Shown piece after piece: positions 52,825 to 62,098 of a stretch of 64,000 bases of DNA. The first letter of the stretch is position 1; the number at the start of each line of letters is the position of its first letter. Under the pieces are notes generated by a model. That model was not told where the DNA came from. It did no database searches and worked only from the letters and a program-made list of their open reading frames with translations. This DNA comes from Ruegeria marisrubri (GTDB lineage: Bacteria; Pseudomonadota; Alphaproteobacteria; Rhodobacterales; Rhodobacteraceae). The stretch spans positions 62,001-126,000 of the forward strand of contig NZ_LQBQ01000023.1 in assembly GCF_001507595.1 (NCBI RefSeq), written 5' to 3'. The position numbers and the translations under genes were made by a program.

Positions 52825-54339
52825 ATGAAAGACGTAGTCATGACTTTTGAAACCACCCTCTCGAAACTGGGCCTGACCGCCGCCGACCTGTCCGGCGGCT
52901 CGCTCAAGGTGACCTCTCCAATCGACGGCAGCCTGCTGGGCGAAGTGCGCGAAACGCCCGTTTCCGAAATGGATGCGGTCTTTGCCCGCGCCAAGGCCGC
53001 GTTCAAGGCATGGCGGACCGTGCCCGCGCCTCGTCGCGGCGAGTTGATCCGCCTGCTGGGTGAGGAGCTGCGCGCCGCCAAGGAAGACCTCGGCGCGCTG
53101 GTCAGCTGGGAGGCCGGCAAGATCACCTCGGAAGGTCTGGGCGAAGTGCAGGAGATGATCGACATCTGCGATTTCGCCGTCGGCCTATCGCGGCAACTGT
53201 ATGGCCTGACAATCGCATCCGAACGCCCCGGCCACCGGATGATGGAGACCTGGCACCCGGCCGGTCCGGTCGGCGTGATCTCGGCCTTCAACTTCCCCGT
53301 CGCCGTCTGGTCGTGGAATGCGGCGCTGGCGCTGGTCTGCGGCGATCCGGTGATCTGGAAGCCGTCGGAAAAGACCCCGCTGACCGCCATGGCCTGTCAG
53401 AAGATCTTTGAAAAGGCCGTGGCCCGGTTCGGCGACGCGCCCGAGGGGCTGCTGCAACTGTTGATCGGCGGCGCCGATCTGGGCAAGGCGCTGGTCGAAA
53501 GCCCCGAGGTGCCGATCATCTCGGCCACCGGCTCGACCCGCATGGGCCGTGCCGTCGCCCCGATCGTGGCCGAGCGCTTCGGCAAGTGTATCCTTGAGCT
53601 GGGCGGCAACAATGCCATGATCGTCGGTCCCTCGGCGGATCTGGAAATGGCCGTGCGGGCCATCGTCTTCTCGGCCGTCGGCACCGCCGGCCAGCGTTGC
53701 ACCACGCTGCGCCGGCTGATCGTGCACAACTCGATCAAGGACGATCTGGTCTCCCGCCTCAAGAAAGCCTATGCCGGCCTGCCCATCGGCGACCCGCTGG
53801 CCGAAGGCACCCTGGTCGGGCCGCTGGTGGACGAGGCGTCGGGCAGGGCGATGGCAGCAGCACTCGAATCGGCCAAGGCCGAGGGCGGTGTCGTGTTCGG
53901 CGGCAACCGCGTGACCGAAGGCGTGCCTGCCGGCGGCGTCTATGTGGAGCCTGCCATCGTCGAGATGCCGGGCCAGACCGAGACCATGAAGACCGAAACC
54001 TTCGCCCCGATCCTCTATGTCGTGGGCTATGACGATTTCGAAGAGGCCATCGAGATCCAGAACGACGTGCCGCAGGGCCTGTCGTCCTGTGTCTTCACGC
54101 TCAACATGCGCGAGGCCGAACAGTTCCTGTCGCCTGCGGGGTCGGACTGCGGCATCGCCAACGTCAACATCGGCCCCTCGGGCGCCGAGATCGGTGGCGC
54201 CTTCGGCGGCGAGAAGGAAACCGGCGGCGGGCGCGAAAGCGGCTCGGACGCGTGGAAGGGCTACATGCGCCGCCAGACCAATACCGTGAACTATTCGGCA
54301 GAGCTGCCGCTGGCACAGGGCGTCAAGTTCGATATCTGA
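52825..54339 (+). CDS. Aminoadipate semialdehyde dehydrogenase (ALDH7/antiquitin type)
   Basis: 504 residues. Catalytic E258 in ELGGNNA and C292 in GTAGQRCTTLRRL; both surroundings are the ALDH7A1 (antiquitin) versions. Oxidises aminoadipate semialdehyde (as piperideine-6-carboxylate) to 2-aminoadipate. Two possible starts, ATG 52825 and 52840, neither with a good ribosome site; coupling to the previous gene is likely. Ends at a strong terminator. Confidence 0.94.
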   Translation: MKDVVMTFETTLSKLGLTAADLSGGSLKVTSPIDGSLLGEVRETPVSEMDAVFARAKAAFKAWRTVPAPRRGELIRLLGEELRAAKEDLGALVSWEAGKITSEGLGEVQEMIDICDFAVGLSRQLYGLTIASERPGHRMMETWHPAGPVGVISAFNFPVAVWSWNAALALVCGDPVIWKPSEKTPLTAMACQKIFEKAVARFGDAPEGLLQLLIGGADLGKALVESPEVPIISATGSTRMGRAVAPIVAERFGKCILELGGNNAMIVGPSADLEMAVRAIVFSAVGTAGQRCTTLRRLIVHNSIKDDLVSRLKKAYAGLPIGDPLAEGTLVGPLVDEASGRAMAAALESAKAEGGVVFGGNRVTEGVPAGGVYVEPAIVEMPGQTETMKTETFAPILYVVGYDDFEEAIEIQNDVPQGLSSCVFTLNMREAEQFLSPAGSDCGIANVNIGPSGAEIGGAFGGEKETGGGRESGSDAWKGYMRRQTNTVNYSAELPLAQGVKFDI

Positions 54340-54360
54340 TCCAGGCGCCGACCCAGACCG

Positions 54361-54393
54361 AACCGCCCCGGCTTGGACACCGGGGCGGTTTTT
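54361..54393 (+). terminator. Rho-independent terminator after the lysine-catabolism operon
   Basis: Perfect 11-bp stem AACCGCCCCGG / CCGGGGCGGTT, 8-base loop, then TTT following the stem's own TT. It separates the catabolic genes from the right flagellar block. Confidence 0.92.
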
Positions 54394-54414
54394 CGTGACT
54401 TCGGCAGGTCGCCA

Positions 54415-54430
54415 ATAACGCTCTGTAAAC
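54415..54430. promoter_or_regulatory. Weak CtrA-like site before sltF
   Basis: ATAA-N7-TAAAC, two mismatches from TTAA-N7-TTAAC, 50 bp before sltF. Listed because the other flagellar start (480-494) has a better copy in a similar position. Confidence 0.22.
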
Positions 54431-54479
54431 GGGTCGCGGCCTAGCGTGGCCGGGAGACGCAGAATCCCGGACCGGCAGA

Positions 54480-55202
54480 ATGCCCAGCGACATTTTTAGA
54501 CAACTCCGCTTATTGCCGTTCGTCCTGGCGGCTTTCCTGGCCTCGGCACCCGCTGTTTCAGCTTCGGGCCATGGCCGAACCGCCGCGCTCTGCGACGCCG
54601 CCGCACAGCGGGCCGCGCAGGCAGAAGGGGTGCCCCTTGACGTTCTGCGCGCGATCACGCGGGTGGAAACCGGGCGGATGCGTGAGGGACGGCGAATGCC
54701 CTGGCCCTGGGCCGTCAATCTCGAGGGCAAGGGGTTCTGGTTCGACAATGAGGCGCAGGCCAGGGCCTATGTCGCCCGGGTGTTCGAGGCTGGTGCACGC
54801 AGCTTCGACATCGGCTGCTTCCAGATCAACTATCGCTGGCACGGCCACAGGTTCGCCTCGCTCGAGGCCATGTTCGACCCCGATCAGAACGCGGCCTACG
54901 CAGCCCGGTTCCTGCGGGAACTGCATGCCGAATACGGATCGTGGACGGCTGCAGCCGGCGCATATCACTCGCGCACTGCAACGCTGGCCACGGCCTATGC
55001 CAGACGTTTTGAAACCGTTCTCGCCGCTTTGAAGGATCAGCCTTCGGTTCGGCTTGCCGATGCCCAGCCCGATACGGTTCCTAACCAAAGGCAAGCGCTT
55101 TTCTCGATCGCAACCGCCAGGACAACGGCGGCCGGGCAGGGCAAGCTCGGCTCTCTGGTGCCGGTATCCGGAGCGCGCCCAGCCTTCATCACGTTCAACT
55201 AG
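54480..55202 (+). CDS. sltF: Flagellar lytic transglycosylase SltF-like
   Basis: 240 residues. Sec signal (LLPFVLAAFLASAPAVSA), then an SLT domain with catalytic E63 in ITRVETG, DIGCFQINYRWHG and AAGAYHSRT. In Rhodobacter sphaeroides SltF cuts peptidoglycan for the rod and binds single-domain FlgJ, and this organism also has a single-domain FlgJ (154-429). Nine bp before flhA. Confidence 0.88.
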   Translation: MPSDIFRQLRLLPFVLAAFLASAPAVSASGHGRTAALCDAAAQRAAQAEGVPLDVLRAITRVETGRMREGRRMPWPWAVNLEGKGFWFDNEAQARAYVARVFEAGARSFDIGCFQINYRWHGHRFASLEAMFDPDQNAAYAARFLRELHAEYGSWTAAAGAYHSRTATLATAYARRFETVLAALKDQPSVRLADAQPDTVPNQRQALFSIATARTTAAGQGKLGSLVPVSGARPAFITFN

Positions 55203-55211
55203 GAGGATCGC

Positions 55212-57299
55212 GTGCCAAGGATCGATACCCGCGCCCTGTTCTCTCCGACGGTGCTGCTGGCGCTGGCGCTCATGGCGATCATCGTCATGATGATTCTGCC
55301 GATGCCGGCCTGGGTCCTGGACGTGGGGCTGGCGGCCTCGTTCGCGCTGGCCATCCTGATCTTCACGGTGACCCTGTTCATCGAAAGGCCGCTGGATTTC
55401 TCGTCATTCCCGACGATCCTTCTGGCGTCTCTGATGCTGCGCCTGTCGCTCAATGTCTCTTCGACCAAGCTGATCATTGGTCAGGGGCACTCGGGAACAA
55501 ATGCGGCCGGTGACGTGATCGAAGGCTTTGCCCAGTTCATCATGGGCGGCAGCGTCTTTCTGGGGCTGGTGGTCTTTGGCGTCCTGCTGATCGTCAACTT
55601 CATGGTGATCACCAAGGGCGCGGCCCGCATGGCCGAGGTCGGAGCGCGTTTCGCTCTGGATGGGATGCCGGGCAAACAGCTTGCCATCGACAGCGACATG
55701 TCGGCCGGAGCCATCGACCACCAGCAGGCAAAAGAACGCCGGGAACTGGAACAGCAGGAGACGACCTTTTTCGGATCGCTGGACGGCGCGTCGAAATTCG
55801 TCAAGGGCGACGCGGTCGCGGGTCTTCTGATTACCCTGCTCAATCTGGTCATGGGCCTCATCATGGGCACATTGGTGCACGGGATGCCCCTCGGCTCGGC
55901 CTTTGAAACCTACGCAATCCTCACGGTTGGCGACGGTCTGGTCACGCAGATCCCGGCCGTGATCATTTCGATCGCCTCGGCCCTGCTGCTGGCGCGCGGC
56001 GGCACCCAGGGGGCAACCGACACCGCGATCTTCTCGCAGCTCGGCCGCCACCCTGCCGCGCTGGCCACGGTTGGTCTTCTGATGGCGCTGTTCGCACTGG
56101 TTCCTGGCCTGCCGTTTCTGCCATTCTTGGCCGGAGCGATGGTGCTCGGCTTCGCGGCCCATTGGGTGCAGAAGCAGGGCAAGGCTGCAGCCAGGGACTC
56201 AGAGGCCGCCGCCGAAGAGGCGCAGGCTCCGGCTTCGCAGGCGATCGGCGACATTCTGGATCTCGACGACATTCACATCGAGTTTGCGCCCGATCTTGTC
56301 AGCATGGTTCTGAACCCCGGGACAGGGCTGGATGCGCGGATCGCCAACATGCGCACGCATATCGCCTCGGTCTTCGGCCTGATCCTTCCTGATATCCGCC
56401 TGACTGACCGCAGCGACCTTCCGACAGGTACCTATGTCATCCGAATTCACGGCGTCGAACAGGCGCGGGGCGTCCTGAACCCCGACCTGGTGCTCGCCCT
56501 GGGACACGACGGGCCGGATCCGCTCCCGGACGGAGCCGACGTGGCTGAACCGGTCTATGGCGCCCCGGCGCGCTGGATCGCCCCGCACGATCAGGAGAGC
56601 GCAGCACTGTCCGGCGCCACGATCGTGTCTCCGCCCGAAATCCTGGCCACGCATCTGCTGGAAATCATCAAACAGAACTTTGCCCGCCTTCTGACACTCA
56701 AATCCCTGCGCCGCCTGCTTTCCGAGATGACCCGTCTCAGCGATCCCGTCCGCGCCGAGGCGAACCGCAAGCTGCTGGACGCGCTCATCCCCGACAAGGT
56801 GCCGATCGACACGCTGCATGCGGTCCTGCGCCTGCTGCTCGACGAACGCGTGTCGATCCGGAACATGCCGCTGATCCTCGAAACGGTCGCCGAGGCGCGT
56901 CTGATCAGCACCCAGCCCGAGGCGATCTGCGAAATCGTCCGGCAACGCCTGGGCTTTCAACTTGTCGCGGACATGAAACGCGAAGACGGATCGATCCCCC
57001 TGATCCAACTGGCTCCAGAATGGGAGGACATCTTTGCCATGCACCAGATTGACGCGGATCCGACCCGGCTGGACGTGGCCCTGCCGCCGGACCAGTTCAA
57101 CAAGCTGGCGAATGGCGTAGCCGACCAGATGGCACAATCGGCGGATCGCGGCCTTTATCCAGCTCTGGTCACCTCGACCCGTCGCCGGCGATTTCTCCGA
57201 ACGATCCTACGCGCTCGCGGGATTTCGAACCCGGTCCTTTCCTTCGAGGAAATCGGGCTGGAGGCGCACCCGGCTCTGATCGGAACAGTTGCAGCATGA
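55212..57299 (+). CDS. flhA: Flagellar export gate protein FlhA
   Basis: 695 residues from GTG 55212 (AGGAGGA upstream). Eight membrane segments in the first 330 residues, including the conserved cytoplasmic FHIPEP-like loop region (GAARMAEVGARFALDGMPGKQLAIDSDM). The cytoplasmic chaperone-docking domain follows (LLTLKSLRRLLSEM, LRLLLDERVSIRNMPLILETVAEA). Overlaps fliR by 4 bp. Confidence 0.97.
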   Translation: MPRIDTRALFSPTVLLALALMAIIVMMILPMPAWVLDVGLAASFALAILIFTVTLFIERPLDFSSFPTILLASLMLRLSLNVSSTKLIIGQGHSGTNAAGDVIEGFAQFIMGGSVFLGLVVFGVLLIVNFMVITKGAARMAEVGARFALDGMPGKQLAIDSDMSAGAIDHQQAKERRELEQQETTFFGSLDGASKFVKGDAVAGLLITLLNLVMGLIMGTLVHGMPLGSAFETYAILTVGDGLVTQIPAVIISIASALLLARGGTQGATDTAIFSQLGRHPAALATVGLLMALFALVPGLPFLPFLAGAMVLGFAAHWVQKQGKAAARDSEAAAEEAQAPASQAIGDILDLDDIHIEFAPDLVSMVLNPGTGLDARIANMRTHIASVFGLILPDIRLTDRSDLPTGTYVIRIHGVEQARGVLNPDLVLALGHDGPDPLPDGADVAEPVYGAPARWIAPHDQESAALSGATIVSPPEILATHLLEIIKQNFARLLTLKSLRRLLSEMTRLSDPVRAEANRKLLDALIPDKVPIDTLHAVLRLLLDERVSIRNMPLILETVAEARLISTQPEAICEIVRQRLGFQLVADMKREDGSIPLIQLAPEWEDIFAMHQIDADPTRLDVALPPDQFNKLANGVADQMAQSADRGLYPALVTSTRRRRFLRTILRARGISNPVLSFEEIGLEAHPALIGTVAA

Positions 57300-58069
57300 T
57301 CGCTCTGCAAACGGAACTTTTCCCAACGTTAGGGTCTGAGTTGCAGCACCTCTTCGTCGTTTTCTTGCGCGTCTCCGCACTCGTTTCTGTAATGCCTGTC
57401 ATGGGCGAGCGATGGGTTCCCTTGCGCGTGAAATTCGGTGCGGCCCTAGCCTTTGCGCTGGTCATTGCTCCGGCACTCGAGCAAAAAGGAGCATTTTCAA
57501 CCCTCCAGCAGTTCATCGCGTTGACCGGAACCGAAATCCTGATCGGATTGATTCTGGGGCTCGGGCTGCGCTTCTTCGTCCTGGCACTGCAGACAGCTGG
57601 CGCCATTGCGGCACAGGTGACTTCGCTCTCGCAGATTCTCGGTGGCGCGGCAGCGGAACCGGCCCCCGCAATCAGCCACCTGCTGGTGCTGGCGGGCCTC
57701 GCCCTGGCCACGCTGCTGGGACTGCATGTCCAAGCCGCGCAGTTCCTGGTCCACAGCTACATCCTGTTTCCCACCGGGGCACTGCCCGCCGCCTCCGAGT
57801 TGGCCGAGTGGGGCGTTGCCCAGGTCTTGCGCTGCTTCTCGCTCGCTTTCGCGCTGGCGGCACCCTTCGTCATTGCCTCGTTGCTATACAACCTGGCACT
57901 GGGGGTCATCAATCGGGCGATGCCGCAACTCATGGTGGCCTTTGTCGGCGCGCCGGCCATTACATTTGGCGGCCTGTTCCTGCTGTTTGCCGCCACCCCG
58001 TTGATTCTGGCGGTCTGGCACGGCGCGCTCGTCGATTTTTTTCTCAACCCGGTCGCCACCTCCCCATGA
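57296..58069 (+). CDS. fliR: Flagellar export protein FliR
   Basis: 257 residues, mostly hydrophobic (about five to six segments) with the FliR pattern VFLRVSALVSVMPVMGERWVPLRVKFGAALA and PFVIASLLYNLALGVINRAMPQLMVAFVGAP. Part of the FliP5FliQ4FliR1 export gate. Overlaps flhA and flhB by 4 bp each. Confidence 0.95.
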   Translation: MIALQTELFPTLGSELQHLFVVFLRVSALVSVMPVMGERWVPLRVKFGAALAFALVIAPALEQKGAFSTLQQFIALTGTEILIGLILGLGLRFFVLALQTAGAIAAQVTSLSQILGGAAAEPAPAISHLLVLAGLALATLLGLHVQAAQFLVHSYILFPTGALPAASELAEWGVAQVLRCFSLAFALAAPFVIASLLYNLALGVINRAMPQLMVAFVGAPAITFGGLFLLFAATPLILAVWHGALVDFFLNPVATSP

Positions 58070-59148
58070 GCACGCAGGACGAAGACGAGAAGGCCTTTGA
58101 GCCGACGCCGCAGAAGCTTCTCAAGGCAAGGGAAAAGGGTGAGGTGGCCCGATCCACCGACCTTTTCGTCGTCGCCGCGTATGCCGGACTGCTGGTTGCG
58201 CTGCTCACAACCGGCAAATCGGCGCTGACGCAGCTCGGCACGCTTCTGTCCGTGTTGACGGACCAGTCTGATACGCTGCCCAGCCTTTTCCTCGATGGAT
58301 CCGGCCGCGCCGTGGTGGCCGCAATCTTCGAGAGCACGGGCCGGTCGTTGTTGCCCCTGTTCACGATACCGGCCACGGCCGTGGTGCTGTGCATCGTGGC
58401 GCAACGCGCGTTCGTCGTCACGCCCGGCAAGCTGAAGCCCAAGATTTCGCGGGTTTCGGTCCTGTCAAATTTCAGAAACAAATTTGGGCGGAGCGGGCTG
58501 TTTGAATTTGCCAAGAGCTTCGCCAAACTCTTGATCTACTCAACCTGCCTGGCTCTTTTCCTGCGCGCCAGGCTTCCAGAGATCGTGACCGTCTCCGCCG
58601 CGGGAGCCCAGGCTTCGATCGCCGCGATGCTAAGCCTGCTTCTACGATTCATGGCCATCGTGGTTGTCGTGGCCGCTGCGATCGGGGCGGTCGACTATCT
58701 CTGGCAGCGTTCAGAACACATCCGCAAGAACCGCATGTCACGAAAAGAGATCCAGGACGAGGTGAAGGAATCCGAAGGCGACCCACACATGAAGCAGCAA
58801 CGGCGTCAGCGTGGGCAGGAAGTTGCGATGAACCGGATGATGGCGGATGTCCCGGCTGCGGATGTCGTCATCGTGAACCCAACCCATTACGCGGTGGCAC
58901 TGAAATGGTCGCGGGCGCCGGGTGCGGCACCGGTCTGCGTGGCCAAGGGCGTCGATGAAATCGCCGCCCGAATCCGCGAAACCGCAAGCAGCGCCGGTGT
59001 GCCGATCCGATCCGATCCGCCCACCGCCCGCGCCTTGCATGCCACCGTGGAGATCGGTCGGGAAATTTCCGAAGAACACTATCGTCCGGTCGCCGCCGCC
59101 ATTCGTTTTGCAGAGGCCATGCGCAAACGTGCGAAGGAGCGCATTTGA
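58066..59148 (+). CDS. flhB: Flagellar export switch protein FlhB
   Basis: 360 residues. N-terminal EKAFEPTPQKLLKAREKGEVARSTDL, four membrane segments, and the autocleavage motif NPTH (N271-H274) in VIVNPTHYAVALKW. Cleavage there lets FliK switch export from rod/hook to filament proteins. Overlaps fliR and the next small gene. Confidence 0.97.
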   Translation: MSTQDEDEKAFEPTPQKLLKAREKGEVARSTDLFVVAAYAGLLVALLTTGKSALTQLGTLLSVLTDQSDTLPSLFLDGSGRAVVAAIFESTGRSLLPLFTIPATAVVLCIVAQRAFVVTPGKLKPKISRVSVLSNFRNKFGRSGLFEFAKSFAKLLIYSTCLALFLRARLPEIVTVSAAGAQASIAAMLSLLLRFMAIVVVVAAAIGAVDYLWQRSEHIRKNRMSRKEIQDEVKESEGDPHMKQQRRQRGQEVAMNRMMADVPAADVVIVNPTHYAVALKWSRAPGAAPVCVAKGVDEIAARIRETASSAGVPIRSDPPTARALHATVEIGREISEEHYRPVAAAIRFAEAMRKRAKERI

Positions 59149-59567
59149 TGAAACCCGCGAACCTGACTGAGATGGAAAGACTGGCCGAAGCCAGATTTCT
59201 CAATGAATTCGAAAAGCTCCGGCCGATTATCGAGGCCGAGGCCAGAATTCGCCGCCAGATGGTTCAACTCGACGAACAGACAGCGGAAATCCGAACCTCG
59301 TCCCCGCATATGTTCGACTACCGGGCATTTGGCGCGGACGTGGCGTGGCATGCTTGGGAATCCCGTACCCGTCGAGTTTTGAATTTGGAACTGGCGCGGC
59401 TGCGGGCTCAAAAACTCGTGGCAATGGAAAATTTGCGTCTGGCGCACGGTCGACGGCAGGCAGCCGCGAAGCTGTTGTCCCAGTTCCGGAATCAGTCCGC
59501 GCGCCAGCGCGAGCGAGTGCAGCTCGAGCAACTGTGCCTTTCAGAGTGCCTCGGCCCGGCACGATAG
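59148..59567 (+). CDS. Small coiled-coil flagellar-operon protein, possibly FliJ-like
   Basis: 139 residues, charged and almost wholly helical (EMERLAEARFLNEFEKLRPIIEAEARIRRQMVQLDEQ; LELARLRAQKLVAMENLRLAHGRRQ). The ATG overlaps the flhB stop. Length, helix content and place suggest an export-chaperone role like FliJ, but no diagnostic motif is present. It ends the sltF-flhA-fliR-flhB unit and converges with fliL (52-bp gap with no visible terminator). Confidence 0.7.
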   Translation: MKPANLTEMERLAEARFLNEFEKLRPIIEAEARIRRQMVQLDEQTAEIRTSSPHMFDYRAFGADVAWHAWESRTRRVLNLELARLRAQKLVAMENLRLAHGRRQAAAKLLSQFRNQSARQRERVQLEQLCLSECLGPAR

Positions 59568-59619
59568 GCCGGAACCTCACGGCGTCGCATTTCGCGTCGA
59601 TACCACACCACTCGCGGCG

Positions 59620-60126
59620 TCATGAATCCTGGCGCGCTATGCTAAGAATCAGAACGCGAGAAATGTCGTCTCCCAAGACCTGCCGCGCGACATCCAGCAG
59701 GGCCTGGCGCAGGGTGTCCAGCCTGTCGGACTGCGTGAAAGCCCCGTCGAACCCGCCCATGTTGGCATGATCGAACAGAACCTGCAGGAACTCGTCCCGC
59801 AGCTTCGGCTCGGCAGAGTACAGCGCCTCTCCCATGCCGGCAGGCGTTTCGAGCCCGAGGGACAGAGTCACAAGAGCTGAAATCCGGTCCCGTTTCACCA
59901 CCGGGATCACAAACTGTTTCGTCAGGTTGTGATACTCAAGCTCAGGGTTGCCACCATGTTTGGTGTCCGTTTCAGACGGCATTTCATTTTGATCGGGCTC
60001 CTGCGCGTGATCTTTCTGCGCGACTGCGCCTCTCGAGCCGTCCGGCAATCCCAGGAACAGGCCGGCACCAGAGCCGGCTGCCAATCCACCGATCAAGAAC
60101 AGAACTGGAAGAACCTTACCGATCAT
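59620..60126 (-). CDS. fliL: Flagellar basal-body-associated protein FliL-like
   Basis: 168 residues: N-terminal membrane anchor (VLPVLFLIGGLAAGSGAGLFLGL), acidic linker, then a FliL-type periplasmic domain (QFVIPVVKRDRISALVTLSLGLE; LRDEFLQVLFDHANMGGFDG; VLGDDISRVLILSI). FliL surrounds the stator and affects torque. Last gene of the minus-strand flagellar operon. Confidence 0.85.
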   Translation of the reverse strand: MIGKVLPVLFLIGGLAAGSGAGLFLGLPDGSRGAVAQKDHAQEPDQNEMPSETDTKHGGNPELEYHNLTKQFVIPVVKRDRISALVTLSLGLETPAGMGEALYSAEPKLRDEFLQVLFDHANMGGFDGAFTQSDRLDTLRQALLDVARQVLGDDISRVLILSIARQDS

Positions 60127-60135
60127 GAACGCACC

Positions 60136-60876
60136 TCAAAACGGAAGAACCGCGTCGAGAATCTGCTGCCCGTAGCGGGGCTGCTGAACGTCGGTGATCT
60201 GGCCCCGGCCACCATAAGAGACCCGTGCAGAGGCGATCTTGTCATAGGTGACCTCATTCTGACGGGAAATATCCTGGGGCCGAACGAACCCGGACACCAG
60301 GAGTTCTCGCATTTCGAAATTGACCCGCAGCTCCTGCGACCCGGCGATCGAAAGGACGCCGTTCGGCAGAACATCCACCACCGTGGCCGCCACCCGAAGC
60401 GTCAACTTCTCCTTGCGCTTTACAGATCCCTTGCCCTTGGTCGAACTGGCGGAATCGACCGACACCGCATTGCCCAAAGAGGCGCCATCAGGAAGTCTTT
60501 CATCGGCGCGCTGGGGCAATCCGAACAGTTGCGGCACCTCCAGGCTTTCCGACCCCGTCCGAGACCGGTTCGTATCGTTGGAGATCTCCGCCTTTTCATC
60601 GAGTTCGATCACAACTGTCAGGATGTCTCCCTTTTTCATGGCGCGCTGATCCCCCAACAGCGATGTCTGGCCGCCACTCCACAGCGATGACCGATCGACC
60701 TGACGCTGGGGCTGGCTGTACAGCGGCAAGCCGGGCCAGAGCATGGCCACATGTTCGGGTGTCTCGGTGATTTCGGTGAAGCTGGGTGGCTTGCCGAGGT
60801 GATCAAGACGCCCGCAGGCCGAGACTGCGAACACAAGCGCCAGCAGCAATCCGAAAATCCGCAAGATCTGCATCAT
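60136..60876 (-). CDS. flgH: Flagellar L-ring lipoprotein FlgH
   Basis: 246 residues. Lipobox VSAC with C21, then LWSGGQTSLLGDQRAMKKGDILTVVIELDEKAEISNDTNRSR and C-terminal FVRPQDISRQNEVTYDKIASARVSYGGRG, both FlgH hallmarks. Outer-membrane ring around the rod. Overlaps flgA by 4 bp (ATG 60876; 60873 possible). FlgI is not in the window. Confidence 0.96.
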   Translation of the reverse strand: MMQILRIFGLLLALVFAVSACGRLDHLGKPPSFTEITETPEHVAMLWPGLPLYSQPQRQVDRSSLWSGGQTSLLGDQRAMKKGDILTVVIELDEKAEISNDTNRSRTGSESLEVPQLFGLPQRADERLPDGASLGNAVSVDSASSTKGKGSVKRKEKLTLRVAATVVDVLPNGVLSIAGSQELRVNFEMRELLVSGFVRPQDISRQNEVTYDKIASARVSYGGRGQITDVQQPRYGQQILDAVLPF

Positions 60877-61289
60877 CTGACCTCTATTTTTCCGTCCGGC
60901 CGGATCCGGCCACTGACAGTGTTTCGGGACGATAGGTTCATGGCGCGGACGGTCTCGCCGGCAGAGCCACGGCCAAGCGCCCGCCCCTCGACCGCGATCG
61001 ACAGCTGGCCTCTGGCAAACACGAGAGTAACCAGATCATTTCTCTCCACGATCGCGGGAGGGCCGACATCTGCGGCACGGATTGGGCGGCCGGGATACAG
61101 GGCGACCCGCGCTTCCTTGCCCAGCAGATCTCCCAGATGCGAAACCGCACCGTCCACTTCGCCCGGTTCGACGGCGAGGGAGTCGACGGTGATGATTTCC
61201 TTGGCTCGGATCGTCCGGACCGGCACAACATGATCTGCCCAGGCGGGCAATGCGACGATCAGCAAGGGCATGATCAACAACAGCCGCAT
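60873..61289 (-). CDS. flgA: Flagellar P-ring assembly chaperone FlgA
   Basis: 138 residues. Sec signal (RLLLIMPLLIVALPAWA), then the SAF-like domain RTIRAKEIITVDSL, LGKEARVALYPGRPIRAADVGPPAIVERNDLVTLVF. Helps FlgI assemble the P ring in the periplasm. ATG 61289 shares a base with the flgG stop (GTG 61292 is the alternative). Confidence 0.92.
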   Translation of the reverse strand: MRLLLIMPLLIVALPAWADHVVPVRTIRAKEIITVDSLAVEPGEVDGAVSHLGDLLGKEARVALYPGRPIRAADVGPPAIVERNDLVTLVFARGQLSIAVEGRALGRGSAGETVRAMNLSSRNTVSGRIRPDGKIEVR

Positions 61290-62074
61290 CACCGCACCTG
61301 CGTCATCGCGCCCATCATCTGATCGACTGCGGAAATCACTTTGGCATTCATTTCATAGCCTCGCTGCGCTTCGATCAACTCGGTGACCTCGCGCACCGCA
61401 TCGACTGAACTGTCCTCCAGATAGCCCTGCCGCAGCGTTCCCAATCCGTCCTCTCCGGGGGTGCCGACCACCGGCCCACCCGAGGCCTCGGTTTCCTTGA
61501 ACAGATTGCCACCGATCGCCTCCAGCCCCTTTGCGTTCGCAAAGCTGGCAAGCGTGAACTCGCCCAGCAACTGCGCTTCGGCGGCATCGTCGAAATAGGC
61601 ATAGACCTGTCCCGCGGCATTGATCGAGATCGAGCGCGCATCGTTGGGAATGGTGATTTCCGGCGCGACCGCATACCCGTCCGACGTCACGATCAGACCT
61701 TCGGCCGAGCGTTTCAGGCTGCCGTCTCGGGTGTATGCGGACTGTCCGTTGGGCAGCGTCACCTCAAGGTAACCGCGGCCTTCGATGGCCAGGTCGAGAT
61801 CGCTGTCGGTCTGGGACAATGTCCCCTGCGCCAAATGAACGGTGACGGCAGCCGGACGAACGCCGAGTCCAAGTTGAATTCCCGTCGGCAAGGTCGTGCC
61901 GTCCGCCGCATTCACCGTGCCCGGGCGCGCCATCTGCTGATAGTGCAGATCGGCGAACTCCGCCCGTCGGGCGTTGTAGCCGGTCGTGTTCATGTTCGCG
62001 AGGTTGTTCGAGATCGTTTCGACCCGCATCTGCTGCGCGGTCATTCCGGTGGCGGCGATTTGCAGGGCACGCAT
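61289..62074 (-). CDS. flgG: Flagellar distal rod protein FlgG
   Basis: 261 residues. N-terminal rod signature ISNNLANMNTTGYNARRAEFADL, central DLDLAIEGRGYLEVTLPNGQSAYTRDGSL, and C-terminal helix VDAVREVTELIEAQRGYEMNAKVISAVDQM. ATG 62074 is preferred because GAAGGA lies 9 bases upstream; GTG 62083 would abut it. Confidence 0.97.
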   Translation of the reverse strand: MRALQIAATGMTAQQMRVETISNNLANMNTTGYNARRAEFADLHYQQMARPGTVNAADGTTLPTGIQLGLGVRPAAVTVHLAQGTLSQTDSDLDLAIEGRGYLEVTLPNGQSAYTRDGSLKRSAEGLIVTSDGYAVAPEITIPNDARSISINAAGQVYAYFDDAAEAQLLGEFTLASFANAKGLEAIGGNLFKETEASGGPVVGTPGEDGLGTLRQGYLEDSSVDAVREVTELIEAQRGYEMNAKVISAVDQMMGAMTQVR

Positions 62075-62098
62075 GTTGGACACTCCTTCGGTTGCGGA

